Of a stretch of DNA of 64,000 nt, positions 35,330 through 46,981 are shown in pieces. The notes beneath the pieces are model-generated. The model saw nothing but the letters and a program-made list of their open reading frames with translations, was not told the DNA's origin and made no database searches. The stretch covers positions 96,897,671 through 96,961,670 of the forward strand of contig OY986438.1 in NCBI GenBank assembly GCA_963920525.1, in the 5' to 3' direction. How positions within the stretch are numbered: the stretch's first letter is position 1; the number at the start of each line of letters is the position of its first letter. The position numbers and the translations under genes were made by a program. The stretch is from Dichetophora obliterata (lineage: Eukaryota > Arthropoda > Insecta > Diptera > Sciomyzidae).

Positions 35330-35610
35330 TTAGAATTTTTATATATTCTTTTTTTATTCATTTTTAATTTTTTATTCGTTATTAATTTTTTTATTCACTA
35401 TTGATTTGTTATTCATTATACATTTTTTATTCATTATTCATTTTTTATTCATTTTTCATTTGCTACTCATTATTCATTTTTAATAATATTCATTTTTTAT
35501 TCATTATTCATTTGTTATTCATTATACATTTTTTGTGCATTTTAGGTCTAGGCTATAATTAAAAAATTAATAACATATGAATAATGAATAAAAAATGAAT
35601 AATGATTAAA
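35330..35610. repeat. AT minisatellite (TTTTTATTCATTATTCA) with inverted partner
   Basis: Words of the type TTTTTATTCATTATTCATT repeat irregularly from 35345 to 35530; the opposite orientation (GAATAATGAATAAAAAATGA) lies at 35579-35600, so the zone can fold back on itself. Confidence 0.65.
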
Positions 35611-35669
35611 AAATTAACTATATATAATTAATACATACATTACATATAATTTTATAAATGTACTAGCTC

Positions 35670-36350
35670 AAAACCCGGCGGGTTGTTTCCACACCCCCTC
35701 AACGGCGTGTGTAAATTGTGGTAGAAAACCGAATTCCATGGATGTTTCCACGCCCCCTTCTGCTACGCCCATAAAATGATATCAGTAAAACGACATGTGC
35801 AAATTGTGCTCGAATACCGAATTCCGAGGCTGTGCGGTCTATAACTCCAAAGCAATTCGATATCTCAAATTTGGGTTGTATGGGAGGTGCCACGGCACCT
35901 TGTTAAACACCATACTATGTAATCAGTTAAACATCATGTCTGAATTGAGTTCGAATACTGAATTTCGAGAATGTGCTGTCTATAACTCTAAAGCTATTCG
36001 ATATCGCAAATTTGGGATGTATGGGAGGTGCTACGCCCCCTTGCTCAACGCCCATAAAATGTTATCAGTAAAACAACACGTGTAAATTGTCGTCGAATAC
36101 CAAATTTTATGGTTGTGCGAACTATAACTCAAAAGCTATTCGATACCTCAAATTTGGGTTTTATGAGAGGTGCCACGCCCCCTTTTCCAACGCCAATAAA
36201 ATGTTATCATTAAAACGGCAGGTGTAAATTGTGGTCGAATAACAAATTCCATAACTGTGCGAACTATAACTCAAAAGCTATTCGATATTTCAAATTTGGG
36301 TTGTATGGGAGGTGCCATGCCCCATTGTTCAACGCTGTCCGTTCTACGAC
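35670..36350. repeat. 142-bp satellite array, four clear units
   Basis: The word GGGAGGTGC (or a one-base variant) occurs near 35882, 36023, 36165 and 36307, giving steps of 141-142 bp. Each unit carries AAAATGTTATCAGTAAAAC, TGTAAATTGTGGTCGAATA, CTATAACTCAAAAGCTATTC and AAATTTGGGTTGTATGGGAG. A shortened fifth unit lies at 35680-35790. Small proteins predicted on either strand are by-products. The core TATGGGAGGTGCCACGCCC is the inverse of the anchor in the 142-bp repeats at 19768-21640. Confidence 0.85.
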
Positions 36351-39300
36351 TTAAACCTGCGCATGAATGCGAGCAACCAATTTGGAAAGTTTCCTCTAGA
36401 TCGGATAAACGGTGTAGAAATGTATACAGGACACACAAACAAACCAACAAACGTACATTCATTTTTATATATATGGATAATGAAAATTTTTGCTTAATTT
36501 TTTAAATATTTTTAATTTTCATTATTTCAATAGTTGTTAATTTTTTTTACAGTCTTGCTACAAATTTTTTTGCAAGTATTTTTTCGTGGTTTTCTTCCCA
36601 TTTTTTGCAATCACCACAATTTTGAGATGATTACATTTTCCTTCACCCAATCTTAACCTTTACAAACATAATTGCAGCTGCTCAAAAAATGCTCTCGAAT
36701 GGCATATGTCAAAAAAAGTCACAAAAAGTAAGCTTGTTCACTAAAGAAAAAACAACAGAAGTCAGCATTCCAAGAGCTCAAATCTGGCATTTAAGCACAT
36801 GGAAGGCAACAACAAAAACGTAAAAACTAGTAAAAACAACGAAAAGGACAAATCTCAAGGTGCTTTCTTTGTTAACCGAATGACTGACTGGCTGACTGAG
36901 GGTCGATTGGTAGAGCCTAGCAGAGCGGCTGACAAACGTTGTTAAGTAGCAGCTGCCGTAAACTTAAAATTACGTTCCCAAGCATACCAAAACATCGCGC
37001 TTAGTTGACGCTGCTGCTATTGGCAACTTTTTAAGACCAAGACTCGTTGGTTTTCATTCATGAATTCACCAAAAGCAACAAAAATAAAAGAAAAAATATT
37101 TACCTGTTCACAAATGAAATTAACTGCCAAGAAGCAGCAATGCGATGAAAATATTTTCATTGTGATCGTCGTCGTCGCGGCCTTTTTGCATTACTTAATT
37201 TTGTATTGTTATAGTGTTTTTTTTTAAATTGAAATTTTTACTAAAGAAAAAAAATTTCATTCATAAATTTCGCTCGAAACAACAGCTCCTCGATGTTGCT
37301 TCATTCATAACGCAGTCACAGTTCGGTGGTTTAGTAGCATTTTTTTTGTGCGGGTATTTTTTTATTGCGTCTAAATATTTTTTCGACCCCTCTCTTAGTT
37401 TTATTTTTATTTATATTTCTTCATTCGTTGCTGGGCTTGGCATTTTGTTGATGTTAATTTAGCTGATATTTTTTTTTATTTATTTGTATCTTTTTGAATG
37501 AATTAAAAGATTTGCTGCGCACTTGAGAATCAAGTCGAACAAACGGCGACGTAAAAGTCTCAGTCGTCCATCAAATGCTACGAGCAAGGTCTGTCTGGTC
37601 GAACTGACTTGGCTGCCACTATTTGGCAGAGGACAATAAAAATTTCATTCATAAAAATTCAAAACTAAATAAAGCGTAAGTGTAAAAAAGAATGGTCTGA
37701 AAACGACATCTAAAAAAACAAGAAATGAATGACAAAAGAAAAAATAATTGTTGAATTGTGTTGAGTTTTTTGAAAAAGCAACTCTAAGATTTGCTTTCAC
37801 AGATGCTGGCTGGCGGGTTAAGCAGATGACAATTCAGTTATGTTGAAAAAAGCCCCAATATTTAATATACTGAATTGGTTTTTTGAATAAAAAGCAACGG
37901 AACAACTCTTGACTATTAGCTTTGGAATTAGAAAATCAAGGTTTGAATCCAAGAACTTTTGAAATTTGGAATCTTAGTGGATTAATGTCAAGTATTCGTG
38001 TATTTCGGAGACTTACACATCGAAGAGACATAAATATTCTTTACTTAATAATATTAATCTATACTATTATATCAAATTGAAGTGAAAATTTTTTGCTGCA
38101 AGTAAACTCCAAAAGTACTGGGTCGATTTTTACGAAAAAAGTATTAAAATATCATTTTTTTGCTACAGCTCCTGTTAGAAGTATTTTCTTTTCAAAATTT
38201 TAATAGTAAGGATATTTAATTAAAGTGTTAAGTTATTTAAGAAATCATCCTAACTACCGTGTTCTTTTCACGCGTTTGTGTTGCGAAAAAACTCCATGTT
38301 GCTCTCCAGGCCCAAAGCCGGGATTACGCCAAGGGCGGTTTTTTGATTAAAAAATATATCGACAGTTTTCGATATCGATAAATCAAAAGATATTTTTTAT
38401 AAGTATATTAAGTGTTTGCTCAAATTGTTGACGATGATGAAAAAAGTTTTATTTTTGTAGATAGGTCATATTGAATACAAGCTCTCAATATTAAATATCA
38501 AAGCTCATATGCAAAATTTCAAGTCTCTATATTAATTTTTGTAAAATTTAAAAAGATTTTACTGTTTTGATAAGGTCACTTTGTATCGGAGGTAGGCGTG
38601 GCTTTCATCCGATTTGGCCCATTTTCGAACTTGACCATTATTTTTCAGATAGAAGCTTAAGTATCGAATGTTATTACGGCAGCTTCAAAATTACGGCTGT
38701 AATCGTTATCACAGACAGACAGACGGTGATGCTGATCAAGAATATATAATTTTCTATACCTACCATGTAACGCCTCTTTATGGGCGTTACAAACGGAGCG
38801 ACAAAAAATTCATATGAAAGGTGAACGTGTCTGTGGGCGGATTCGATTCAAACTTATATACATATATTTTATAATTTTCTTAAATGTTTGAGCTACGGCC
38901 GTATATTATATTAAATCTTAAGAAGGCCGATTTCAACAACACATCTATTTTATATTGAACTCTACAACAAAACACTCACACCAAATTTCAAAGCTGTAGG
39001 TTAATTTTTACTATTTATGGTCAAAAGTCGTATGAAGTCCTCCCACTTTGCTTGCATCCGAAATATATATGTAGCAGCCTACATAATATAAATAGTATTA
39101 ATATTCTATAATTTCAAAATATTTCATGTCCTTTTGTTTGCTGAAAATTTATTATTTTTCAAAAAATAGTTGAAGCTGTTTGCGTTCATGTCCCTTACGT
39201 AAATATCCTGATGAACTTACGGTTAGAATTGCGATGCACATTTTTATATAACTGCGCAAAAATTTATAGAGTTTACAGAATACTCTTAAGCGAGATTCAC

Positions 39301-40224
39301 TGATCACATTCAGCATGTTTTCTGTAAAAATTGAAATTATTTTAATCAAGTCAAAGAGCGTGCAACAAGTTTTTGTTACCCTCTCAATGAGTGTGGAGAG
39401 AAATAAGGGGCTATATATAAAAAAAAAGCTTGCAAAACTTGCTGAAGGTGGTGAGTGAATCGGCCTTTCATCGGAATATCTGAACTGGAATAAAGAATAA
39501 GACAGCATTTTATGTTTTTGGGTATGTATAAAGATTGGGTATGTATGAGCATATATACACTTTTATTTGCAGAGCTTGAGTTATAAAACCGTATTGTTTT
39601 TTATTTTATATAAATGTATTTATTTTATACAAAACTTTAGAAAAAAATATCAAATAGAAAAAAGTTATAAAATATATTATATTCGTATGACGCGTGATAT
39701 TCAAGAACCTTTAAATCTTTAATCGCGTTTTTCGCGAAACAAGGTTTATCGAATTGGTTTCTAAGATATCTGGAGTTCTACTTGATCGATTTCGATGATT
39801 CATTGTGATCCTTATAGGCTCTGTTAAGCACTAGACCCATAAAAAGCCAAAAAACTTTTATATTTTTTTTTTGTAAGGCTGAAAGTTTCGGCAAAAAAGG
39901 GGCTTTTTTGTACATGTTTTTTTTTCAACGCATGCCATTTTTTTATTTATTTTTTTTTATTTGCGTAAGTTGAGTGCTCAACTACAACCCTTAACTCATG
40001 AATGGACTTCGACTTTTTACTTTCAGACGAGAAACCAATTGCAACAATTTTTTAAACACGTTAACTTCAACGCCCCGTAGAAAATAAACAACACTATAGA
40101 GACAAAAAAAATCTTTTTATTTCCTCATGAATAATTCATCATTAAGTAAAAAATTTGAATCATTAAAATTAATAATACTAGTTAGGTAAAAAAAATTAAT
40201 AAAAAAGGTGTTTTTTATAGCTAC
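36351..40224. other. Unassigned non-coding DNA with one dispersed repeat
   Basis: Apart from the repeat at 38570-38860, no gene or element recognised. 36840-37640 contains more mixed sequence (GACTGACTGGCTGACTGAGG, GTCGTCGTCGCGGCC) and may be unique host DNA. The frame 37214-37462 is Phe/Lys-rich AT translation. Confidence 0.35.
38570..38860. repeat. Dispersed dipteran-type repeat (GGCGTGGC...CAGACAGACAGACGG)
   Basis: The order GGTAGGCGTGGC, CCGATTTGGCCCATTTTCGA, TCACAGACAGACAGACGG, GCTGATCAAGAATATATA, GGGCGTTACAAACGGAGCGA is one I associate with a repeat scattered in fly genomes. Family name not known to me and no ends identified. Confidence 0.4.
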
Positions 40225-40584
40225 ACACTGCAATAGTACCTTAAGCACAGGTTTTTTTTTTAAAAAACGTTTATTTAAACAATTAATAATATATATAAAG
40301 TAACTTCAAATAAACAAAAAGTTGAAAGATAAAGATATACATTTTTATACACAAACCCATAATCGAGTATTCAAGAATAGTAAATTCTAATAACATGTAA
40401 TAGTACACTGCAATAGTACCTTAAGCACAGGTTTTTTTTTTAAAAAACGTTTATTTAAACAATTAATAATATATATAAAGTAACTTCAAATAAACAAAAA
40501 GTTGAAAGATAAAGATATACATTTTTATACACAAACCCATAATCGAGTATTCAAGAATAGTAAATTCTAATAACATGTATCATT
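40225..40584. repeat. Exact 180-bp tandem duplication
   Basis: 40225-40399 and 40405-40579 are identical over 175 bp (starting ACACTGCAATAGTACCTTAA). The unit has an AT-rich core with no coding content. Perfect identity amid diverged repeats implies a very recent duplication or an assembly artefact. Confidence 0.95.
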
Positions 40585-40774
40585 TTTAGAAATTTACATT
40601 ATTATTTGTGCAGGGACAATGCATACGAATATGTTTGTATTATGTAAAGAAAAATGTTTAGAAAAACCTTACATCAATATTTATATTGTTAAAAATTGTA
40701 GTAAGTGGATAAAAACAAAGAAAAAATATAAACTTTACGGTAGTAATTAATTAAGCCACCAATACTTTTTATTA

Positions 40775-41216
40775 GGGCTATTCCCAGTTACGGGCAAATA
40801 GCTTTGCAAATGTATGCCCTACCAAATATTTGCCATCAACTGTGAGCACACTTTTTAGAACACTGTTGCAAGCAAAACTCACAGCTGTTTTGGAGAAAAA
40901 AAAAAACAACACGAACAGTATTTGTGGTGTTTTTGATTTTTATTTATCAAAGTGTATTATTTATCAAAGTGAGTTCCATATCAGAGTCTGTTAATTTTGT
41001 TTTATTAGCGGCGTTTGGCTAAAATGTGACAGCTGATTGATTGGCAAACAAGTTTTGCCCATGCTCGACTGTTTGCAATGCGATTTTAGTGTTGCAAATT
41101 TGACACAGTCGGGCAAATGCAAATCTGTACATTTTGTTGTTGTGTTGAAAATATTTGCCATCATATTTTGCAAATGCCACGATGCCACGCTATTTGCCCG
41201 TAATCGGGAATAGCCC
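40775..41216. mobile_element. MITE, 442 bp, ends GGGCTATTCCC
   Basis: Inverted ends of 27 bp with 25 matches: GGGCTATTCCCAGTTACGGG at 40775 and GGGCTATTCCCGATTACGGG read inward from 41216. TA lies outside both (40773-40774, 41217-41218). Subterminal words GCAAATG / TTTGCCA recur. No coding capacity. The GGG start fits PIF/Harbinger-like MITEs, but a 3-bp TWA duplication is not evident, so the superfamily is open. Confidence 0.82.
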
Positions 41217-41502
41217 TATTGTTTAAGTTTGGATTAATATTTTTATCTCCTTAGAAAATGCCTGTTTCGAATCTAATGCTATGTTCACACTGAGAGCTAA
41301 ATGCGCATTTAGAGTACTTACTATATTTGTCCCTGTTACTTCTACAACGAGTAAAGGGCCGTTCGTTTATTTACTTTGTTTGTCGCTATTATGATCATGT
41401 CGAAAATACAACAAAAATTTCATTCTTCAAAATTCATTCTTAGTAAAAACTTCATTCAGACTAAACCGGTTTCGATTAAGTCAAAGAGCTTAGTTTCTTG
41501 GG
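41217..41502. other. Sequence left of the Tc1 nest
   Basis: Nothing recognised. The outer left end of the following Tc1 may lie here, but no inverse match to 48285-48400 was found by eye. Confidence 0.35.
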
Positions 41503-41796
41503 TTAACAAATAATCGGACACAATAACAAGCAAGCCGAAAAACATTATTGCAATTGAGAGTAGTAATTTTTTTCTAATTATAATTTTGCATATTAGTCTA
41601 TTGAACTGTTCAGTAGTTAATTTAAATTGAAACAGTTTTGTGTGTTTTACTTAATGGCTCCAAGAGGAAAACAAGCTACTTTCAAAGTCAGACAGCTAAT
41701 TGTCAAATTAAATGCTGAAGGAAAGACAGTGCGGTAAATTTTTGAATTGGTCGAAAAATGTCGATCCACTGTCAAAGGCATTATTAAAAGGTACCG

Positions 41797-42882
41797 CGCC
41801 CATTCCACGCATAACGCAATACTTTTTTTCAAAAATTAACTTCATGGCTTTCGATGTTTTATTTTTGGGCTATAGGTTCCTATTGAAATTTTAAGAACAT
41901 AAGTTCATTTATTTTTTTTCAGTTTTAATCCAATTTTTATAAATGAGATACCGTTAGAAAGGTATTAGAAAGTAGTTTCTGATTTTGGATGTTAGGGTTG
42001 CCATCATATATAAAAAAATTTATTTATTTATTTATTTATTTGCTAATTTCTCAAAAAACGCGTTATTTTTTCGATTTTTTTATTTTTTAAATTTGAAGAA
42101 GAATGTTGCCTTTAAGTCAAAACCAATTATATGATGGAGCTTTTATATGTTTTTCGCAATTTCAATTTTTGTGCGCATACCTTATTATTTTGAGCCAATT
42201 TATCGCCTATAAATTTCATAACGGTAAATATATTTAAAATTTAATCTGCAAAATGGTTTGATTTATAAGGACCAGCATTTTATTCATAAGTTTCGATGAC
42301 CTTACACTTGACTTTGGTAGAGAAAACTGGTAAATACCAAACATTTTACTTTTATTTGTAAAAACGTGAACAAAATTTTGTTTCAAGATTGCCATATTGA
42401 AGAATTTTAAATTCTAACTGATTTTGTTCTAAAAAGTTTTAAAATCGGTCTCAAAACAAAAAAGTTATGATGGTTTGATCAGCTGATATATTAAAAAATC
42501 CTCTGAAGCTGAATATCGTTGAGTTTTAATCTCCCTATTATTGATGGAAATAAAACTGTGCAAATTTTGTGTGCCGGTTATAGCTTGCACATTTTCAAAT
42601 TTTGACATCAACTCAGCTTCAACATTTTCAAAAGACTTGAGCAAAACCGATAACATATTGTCTTTAAAAACTGGCTCTCATGGCATTTCGTTTAAAAAAC
42701 CAATTCTGACGTTTTCGGATGATTTGCAGAATTGAAAAGTCAATAACTTTTTAACGAATGGCGATATAAAAAAAATAAATGAACTTATGTTCTTAGAATT
42801 TTAATAGGAACCTATAGCCCAAAAATAAAACAAATCGAAAGCCATGAGACGGACCCGTTTTGCGTTATGCTTGGAATGGGCG
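41797..42882. mobile_element. Inverted-repeat element with 4-bp (ACCG) duplication
   Basis: The ends are CGCCCATTCCACGCATAACG at 41797 and, inverted from 42882, CGCCCATTCCAAGCATAACG. Arms of about 110-130 bp share TCATGGCTTTCGAT, TTTTATTTTTGGGCTATAGG and AAGAACATAAGTTCATTTAT. ACCG directly precedes (41793-41796) and follows (42883-42886). Excision of the element with one ACCG restores KRYREEFRLS in the Tc1 gene, which supports the boundaries. The interior carries a 63-aa minus frame (42465-42656: FENVEAELMSKFENVQ, HSFI) of unknown nature, possibly a transposase remnant. Superfamily undetermined. Confidence 0.8.
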
Positions 42883-43723
42883 ACCGTGAAGAATTTAGAC
42901 TTTCATACAAGAGCAGAGAAAGCCAATTAAAAATTCTTAATGAAAGAGAAGAAAGGGGTTTATTTGTGGCAATATAAAAAGATCCACCGGAAAAGATGTC
43001 TGCGTGAACACGATCCGCAATTGCTTGCACAGTCACAACTTTTACGGAAGAATCGCGAGGAAACAGCCATTTATTTATGGTTCGGGGCTATATTTCCAGT
43101 GCTGGGGTAGGCAATCTGCATTTTATAGATGGCAAAATAGACAGGTTTGACTATCTCAGCATTCTGAAGGAGAATGTCGAACAAAGCGCAGAGAAATTAG
43201 GCATTCTAGACAACTTTGCATTCTACAAGGACAACGATCCCAAACACACTTCAGGAGTTGCGAAGCTTTGGTTGATCCACAACTGTCCCAAACTCTTACA
43301 GACTCCACCTCAGTACCCGGCAGTGTTGTCGTTTGGATCCAATTGGATCCATTTGGATACTTTTTTTCCTTCAAAAATTGATGGATACTTTTTTTAAGCC
43401 TCAGTGTAAGCTTGGATACTTTTTAAAAAAAAAATTTTTTAATATGAATATGTTTTTGTTTGCAAATTATAAAAAGTAAGCAGTCCCTTAAATTCGACAA
43501 AAACGCTAAGAAAAATTATGACATTGAAACATTTTTGGGCAATATTTTCTTATCAAAAAAAAGGATTAAAGCCATCTATTTACAAATAACTTTTAAATTT
43601 TGTAAAAAAATTTTTTAGTCTGCCATTGCTAAGCGATTTTTTAAAAGATTTCCGTAGCGATGCAAATTGTAAGGGACTTATTAATTCTAGTAAAGGTTGT
43701 ACCGTCATGTACCCTTATTAATT

Positions 43724-43859
43724 GCATCTTTATGTAAAACGAAATAAATGCTGAACGTGGTGCGAGACACGGTAAGCAATACATTTTGCCATATCAACAA
43801 ACAATGTTGGTCGTTTCTCTCATGACATTCTGCCTTCGTTTCGTTTTACATAAAGATGC
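43724..43859. repeat. 21-bp perfect inverted repeat
   Basis: GCATCTTTATGTAAAACGAA at 43724-43743 (plus A at 43744) is matched by its exact inverse at 43839-43859, spaced by 94 bp. A hairpin or tiny MITE inside the hAT-like element; no duplication identified. Confidence 0.8.
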
Positions 43860-44094
43860 AGTAATATGCACTTTGATTTTTTTGTTTCCGATAAATTGGG
43901 ACTAAAATATCGTGACCCTATCTGAAAACGACTACTTGTTTTTACGCCACCTATCAAGAAGAAGATGTATTAAAACAAACTTATTTGGAATATTGTTTTT
44001 TTGTATAATTTACGTAAATAAAATTTCAAGTCTTTAAGATAAATGTTTTAAATTAAATCTTCTTTTTTTCAACGTGCAATGTTACTTACTTACT

Positions 44095-45794
44095 TAGTTG
44101 GCGCTACAACCGTATGTCGGTCTTGGCCTCATCTAAGAATTTGCGCCAGCCATTTCTATCTTTCGCTTGCTGGCGCTAGTTGAAAATTCCAAGCTTCGTC
44201 AGGTTGTCCTCTACTTGGTCTTTCCAACGAAGATGCGGTCGTCCTCTTCTGCGTTGACCGCCGCTGGGTACCGAATCGAATGTTTTCTTCACTGAAGCAT
44301 AGTCTTTCATGCGCTGAACATGACCAAGCCAGCGAAGCCGCTCGATTTTAATGCGCTTGACTATGTCGATATCAGCGTACAGCTCATACAGTTCATCATT
44401 CCACCGAATTCGGTACTCGCCATTGACGCAGATTGGTCCGTAGATCTTACGAAGAATCTTTCTCTCGAATGCTCCTAAAGTCTTTTCAACTAAACTGCTC
44501 AGCGTCTAGGTTTGTGATGCGTAAAGTAGGACGGGCATGATGAGCGATTTATAGAGCGTGATTTTCGTTCGTCGAGAGAGGGCTCTGCTTCTCAATTGCC
44601 TACTGAGCCCAAAGTAACACCTGTTGGCAAGAGTTATTCTTCGTTTCATCTCAATGCTGATGTCGTTGGTTGAATTAATGCTGGATCCCAGATAAACGAA
44701 GTTCTTCACAACCTCGAAGGAGGTATTTTCAACGGTAACTTGGGTTCCAAGACGCTGGGACTGTTTGTTTGTTGACACTAAGTATTTCGTCTTATCTGCA
44801 TTCACTGCCAGACACATTCGACTACACTCTCTTTCTAATCTGGAAAATGCTGCACTGACTTCACGCGTATTATGGCCAATGATATCGATGTCATCAGCAT
44901 ACGCAAGCAGCATAACACTCTTGTAGAATATTCTGCCACTACGTCTCAGATCAGCAGCTCGGATGATCTTTTCCATCATTAGGTTGAAAAAGTAGCACGA
45001 TAAGGAATCACCTTGTCTAAAACCTCGTTTGGTAATAAATGGTGGTTTGGTTCAGACATGGTGGAGTACAGGTGCTTCCTTATTGGGCTGTCGAAGGCGG
45101 CTTTGTAGTCGACAAAAAGATGGTGGGTGTCGACTTGTTTTTCTTGAGTCTTCTCCAAGATTTGTCGTAGCGTGAAAATCTGGTCGATGGTGGACTTTCC
45201 AGGTCTGAAGCCACGCTGATAAGGTCCGATCAGTTCGTTTACAATGGGCTTCAATCTTTCACATAAAACGCTCGACAGGACCTTATATGCGATATTAAGA
45301 AGGCTTATCCCACGGTAATTGGCACAGATAGTGGGATCGCCTTTCTTGTGGATTGGGCAGAGCACACTGAGATTCCAATCGTTCGGAATGCATTCCTCCG
45401 ACCATATTTTGCATAGAAGCTCGTGAATGCATTTAAGTAGAGCTTCGCCTCCGTTCTTAAACAGCTCAGCAGGTAAGCCATCAGCTCCCGCGGCTTTGCT
45501 ATTTTTAAGCCGAGCTATAGCTGTCAGAACTTCATCATAGTCGGGCAGCGGAACCTCAACGCTGTCACCCAAAATTGAAGTTTCCGGAATATCATCTCTA
45601 TTGGCGGGATTGTTGTCAGCGTCGCCATTTAGAAGCTTAGAGAAGTGTTCCCTCCATAACGTCAGTGTGATCTGGACATCTGTCACTAGATTCCCGTTTT
45701 CATTCTTGCAGGAAGAGGCCCCGGTTTTAAAACCATCGGCAAGGCGTCTTTTTTTTTCGAAAAATTTTCGGGCCTCATTCCTGTCACCATACAT
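44095..45794 (-). pseudogene. RTE-like reverse transcriptase and C-terminal domain
   Basis: 45794-44979: a region before the RT (KNSKAAGADGLPAELFKNGG), CPIHKKGD, NYRGISLLNIAYKVLSSVLC, YQRGFRPGKSTIDQI and FVDYKAAFDS (first catalytic Asp). About 50 residues including the usual QGD/S box lie around a frameshift at 44980-45060. 44979-44506: VMLLAYADDIDIIG (YADD active site), LAVNADKTKYL, NFVYLGSSI, CYFGLSRQLRSRALS and KSLIMPVLLYASQT, then a stop. Translation continues in frame beyond that stop to about 44110 with GAFERKILRKIYGP, RWLGHVQRM and RRRGRPHLRWKDQVED, the normal C-terminal tail. It copies its RNA at a nicked target; here it is disabled by two or three lesions. Confidence 0.88.
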
Positions 45795-46878
45795 CTCAAT
45801 CTTCTCTTGCTCGCGCTTTTCTGCCTCTCTTTTTTCCGCCTGAAAATATGTCTCTCTGCCCTCCTCTTTTCTTTGTATATCTCCTTAGCAGCGCGCGTTA
45901 CAACCGACTGCAGGGTGGCTTTGTAGGCGGCGTCTTTCTCTGCAGTGGCGTCGCGACACTCCTGGTCGTACCACTGGTTTCGGCGAGGGCGGTCGTAGCC
46001 AATCACCTCTTGAGCAGCCGCACGCATGGAGTTGGAAATGTGTGTCCACTGCGCGCATATATCATCGATTGGAGGAGTGCTTTGAAGCAGAAGTGAGAGT
46101 CGAGTGGCGAAAGCATCGACTGTCTGTTTCGATTGCAGCTTGTCGACGTCTAGATTTCTCTGTGTAGGGTTGCGTGTATTTTTAGCTGCGCACAGACGTG
46201 TACGGATCTTGGCTGCAACAAGATAGTGATCCGAGTCAATGTTTGCACCACGGATCGTGCGTACATCCAATACACTGGAAGAGTGAATTCCGTCGATCAA
46301 AACGTGATCAATTTGATTCTTGGTTTTTTGATCAGGGGACATCCAGGTGGCTTTATGAATATTGAGATGCTTGAATCTAGTGCTACTTACGACCATGTTT
46401 CGTGCTGCGGCGAAGTCAATCAGCCTCATTCCGTTATCGGAGGTGTTGTCGTGGAGGCTGAACTTTCCGACTGTTGGACCAAAAATATTTTCCTTGCCCA
46501 CCTTAGCGTTGAAGTCACCAAGCACGATTTTTACGTCGTGACGGGGGCAGCGCTCGTAAGCGTTTTCAAGGCGCTCGTAGAAAATTTCCTTGATCTCATC
46601 GTCCTTGTCTTCTGTCGGAGCGTGCGCACATATTAGGCTTATATTGAAAAATCTAACCTTGATGCGGATTATGGCAAGTCGTTCGTTCACAGGTGTGAAT
46701 CGCAGGACGTGGGGCCGTACTCTCTTGCCAACTACAAATCCGCATCCAAACTCGTGCTTCTGCGCATGGCCGCTGTAGTAGATATCACAGGGTGCATGCC
46801 GAATGCAACCCTGTCCCTTCCATCGCATTTCTTGGATAGCAGTGATATCAGCTTTGCATCTTTCCAACACATCAGTCA
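45686..46878 (-). pseudogene. RTE-like APE endonuclease, N-terminus missing
   Basis: The frame reads in from the truncated 5' end (DVLERCKADITAIQEMRWKG). APE-type endonuclease motifs in order: QEMRWKG (metal-binding Glu), SLICAHAPTEDKDDE, VLGDFNAKVG (Asp/Asn), ATWMSPDQKTKNQIDHVLID, and IDSDHYLVAAKI (final DH pair). About 50 N-terminal residues are lost by truncation. After residue 230 comes a long basic linker (RRNQWYDQECRDA, KEIYKEKRRAERH) to the reverse transcriptase; a frameshift near 45720-45790 breaks the two apart. All visible catalytic residues are intact, so decay is recent. Confidence 0.88.
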
Positions 46879-46981
46879 GTGCAATGTTAGCTTAATATAA
46901 TTAAAAGGCAATAACAACTCATATAATCTTTTTGGCACTAAACTGAACAAGTTATTTATTTTTCCCCCTTTTTTTAAGCAA

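Larger units (their letters stand above)
44095..46878 (-). mobile_element. RTE-like LINE, 5'-truncated, 11-bp target duplication
   Basis: GTGCAATGTTA occurs at 44084-44094 and 46879-46889, exactly flanking the element. The 3' end on the minus strand is a (TAAG)n short tandem tail (CTTACTTACTTAG at 44095), as in RTE-type LINEs, instead of poly-A. The 5' end is cut inside the endonuclease. Length 2784 bp against roughly 3.2-3.5 kb usual for RTE. Coding parts are listed separately. It sits in the hAT-like element. Confidence 0.88.

Noticed and set aside
35345..35610. CRISPR-like regular repeats
   Set aside because: Repeat units vary in length, there are no unique spacers, and the genome is that of an animal.
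35699..36505. Several small proteins in the satellite array
   Set aside because: The same text recurs every 142 bp in different frames; no start or codon bias independent of the repeat.
45848..46636. Plus-strand open frames of 80-136 aa
   Set aside because: They are antisense shadows of the RTE-like endonuclease, which explains the sequence fully.
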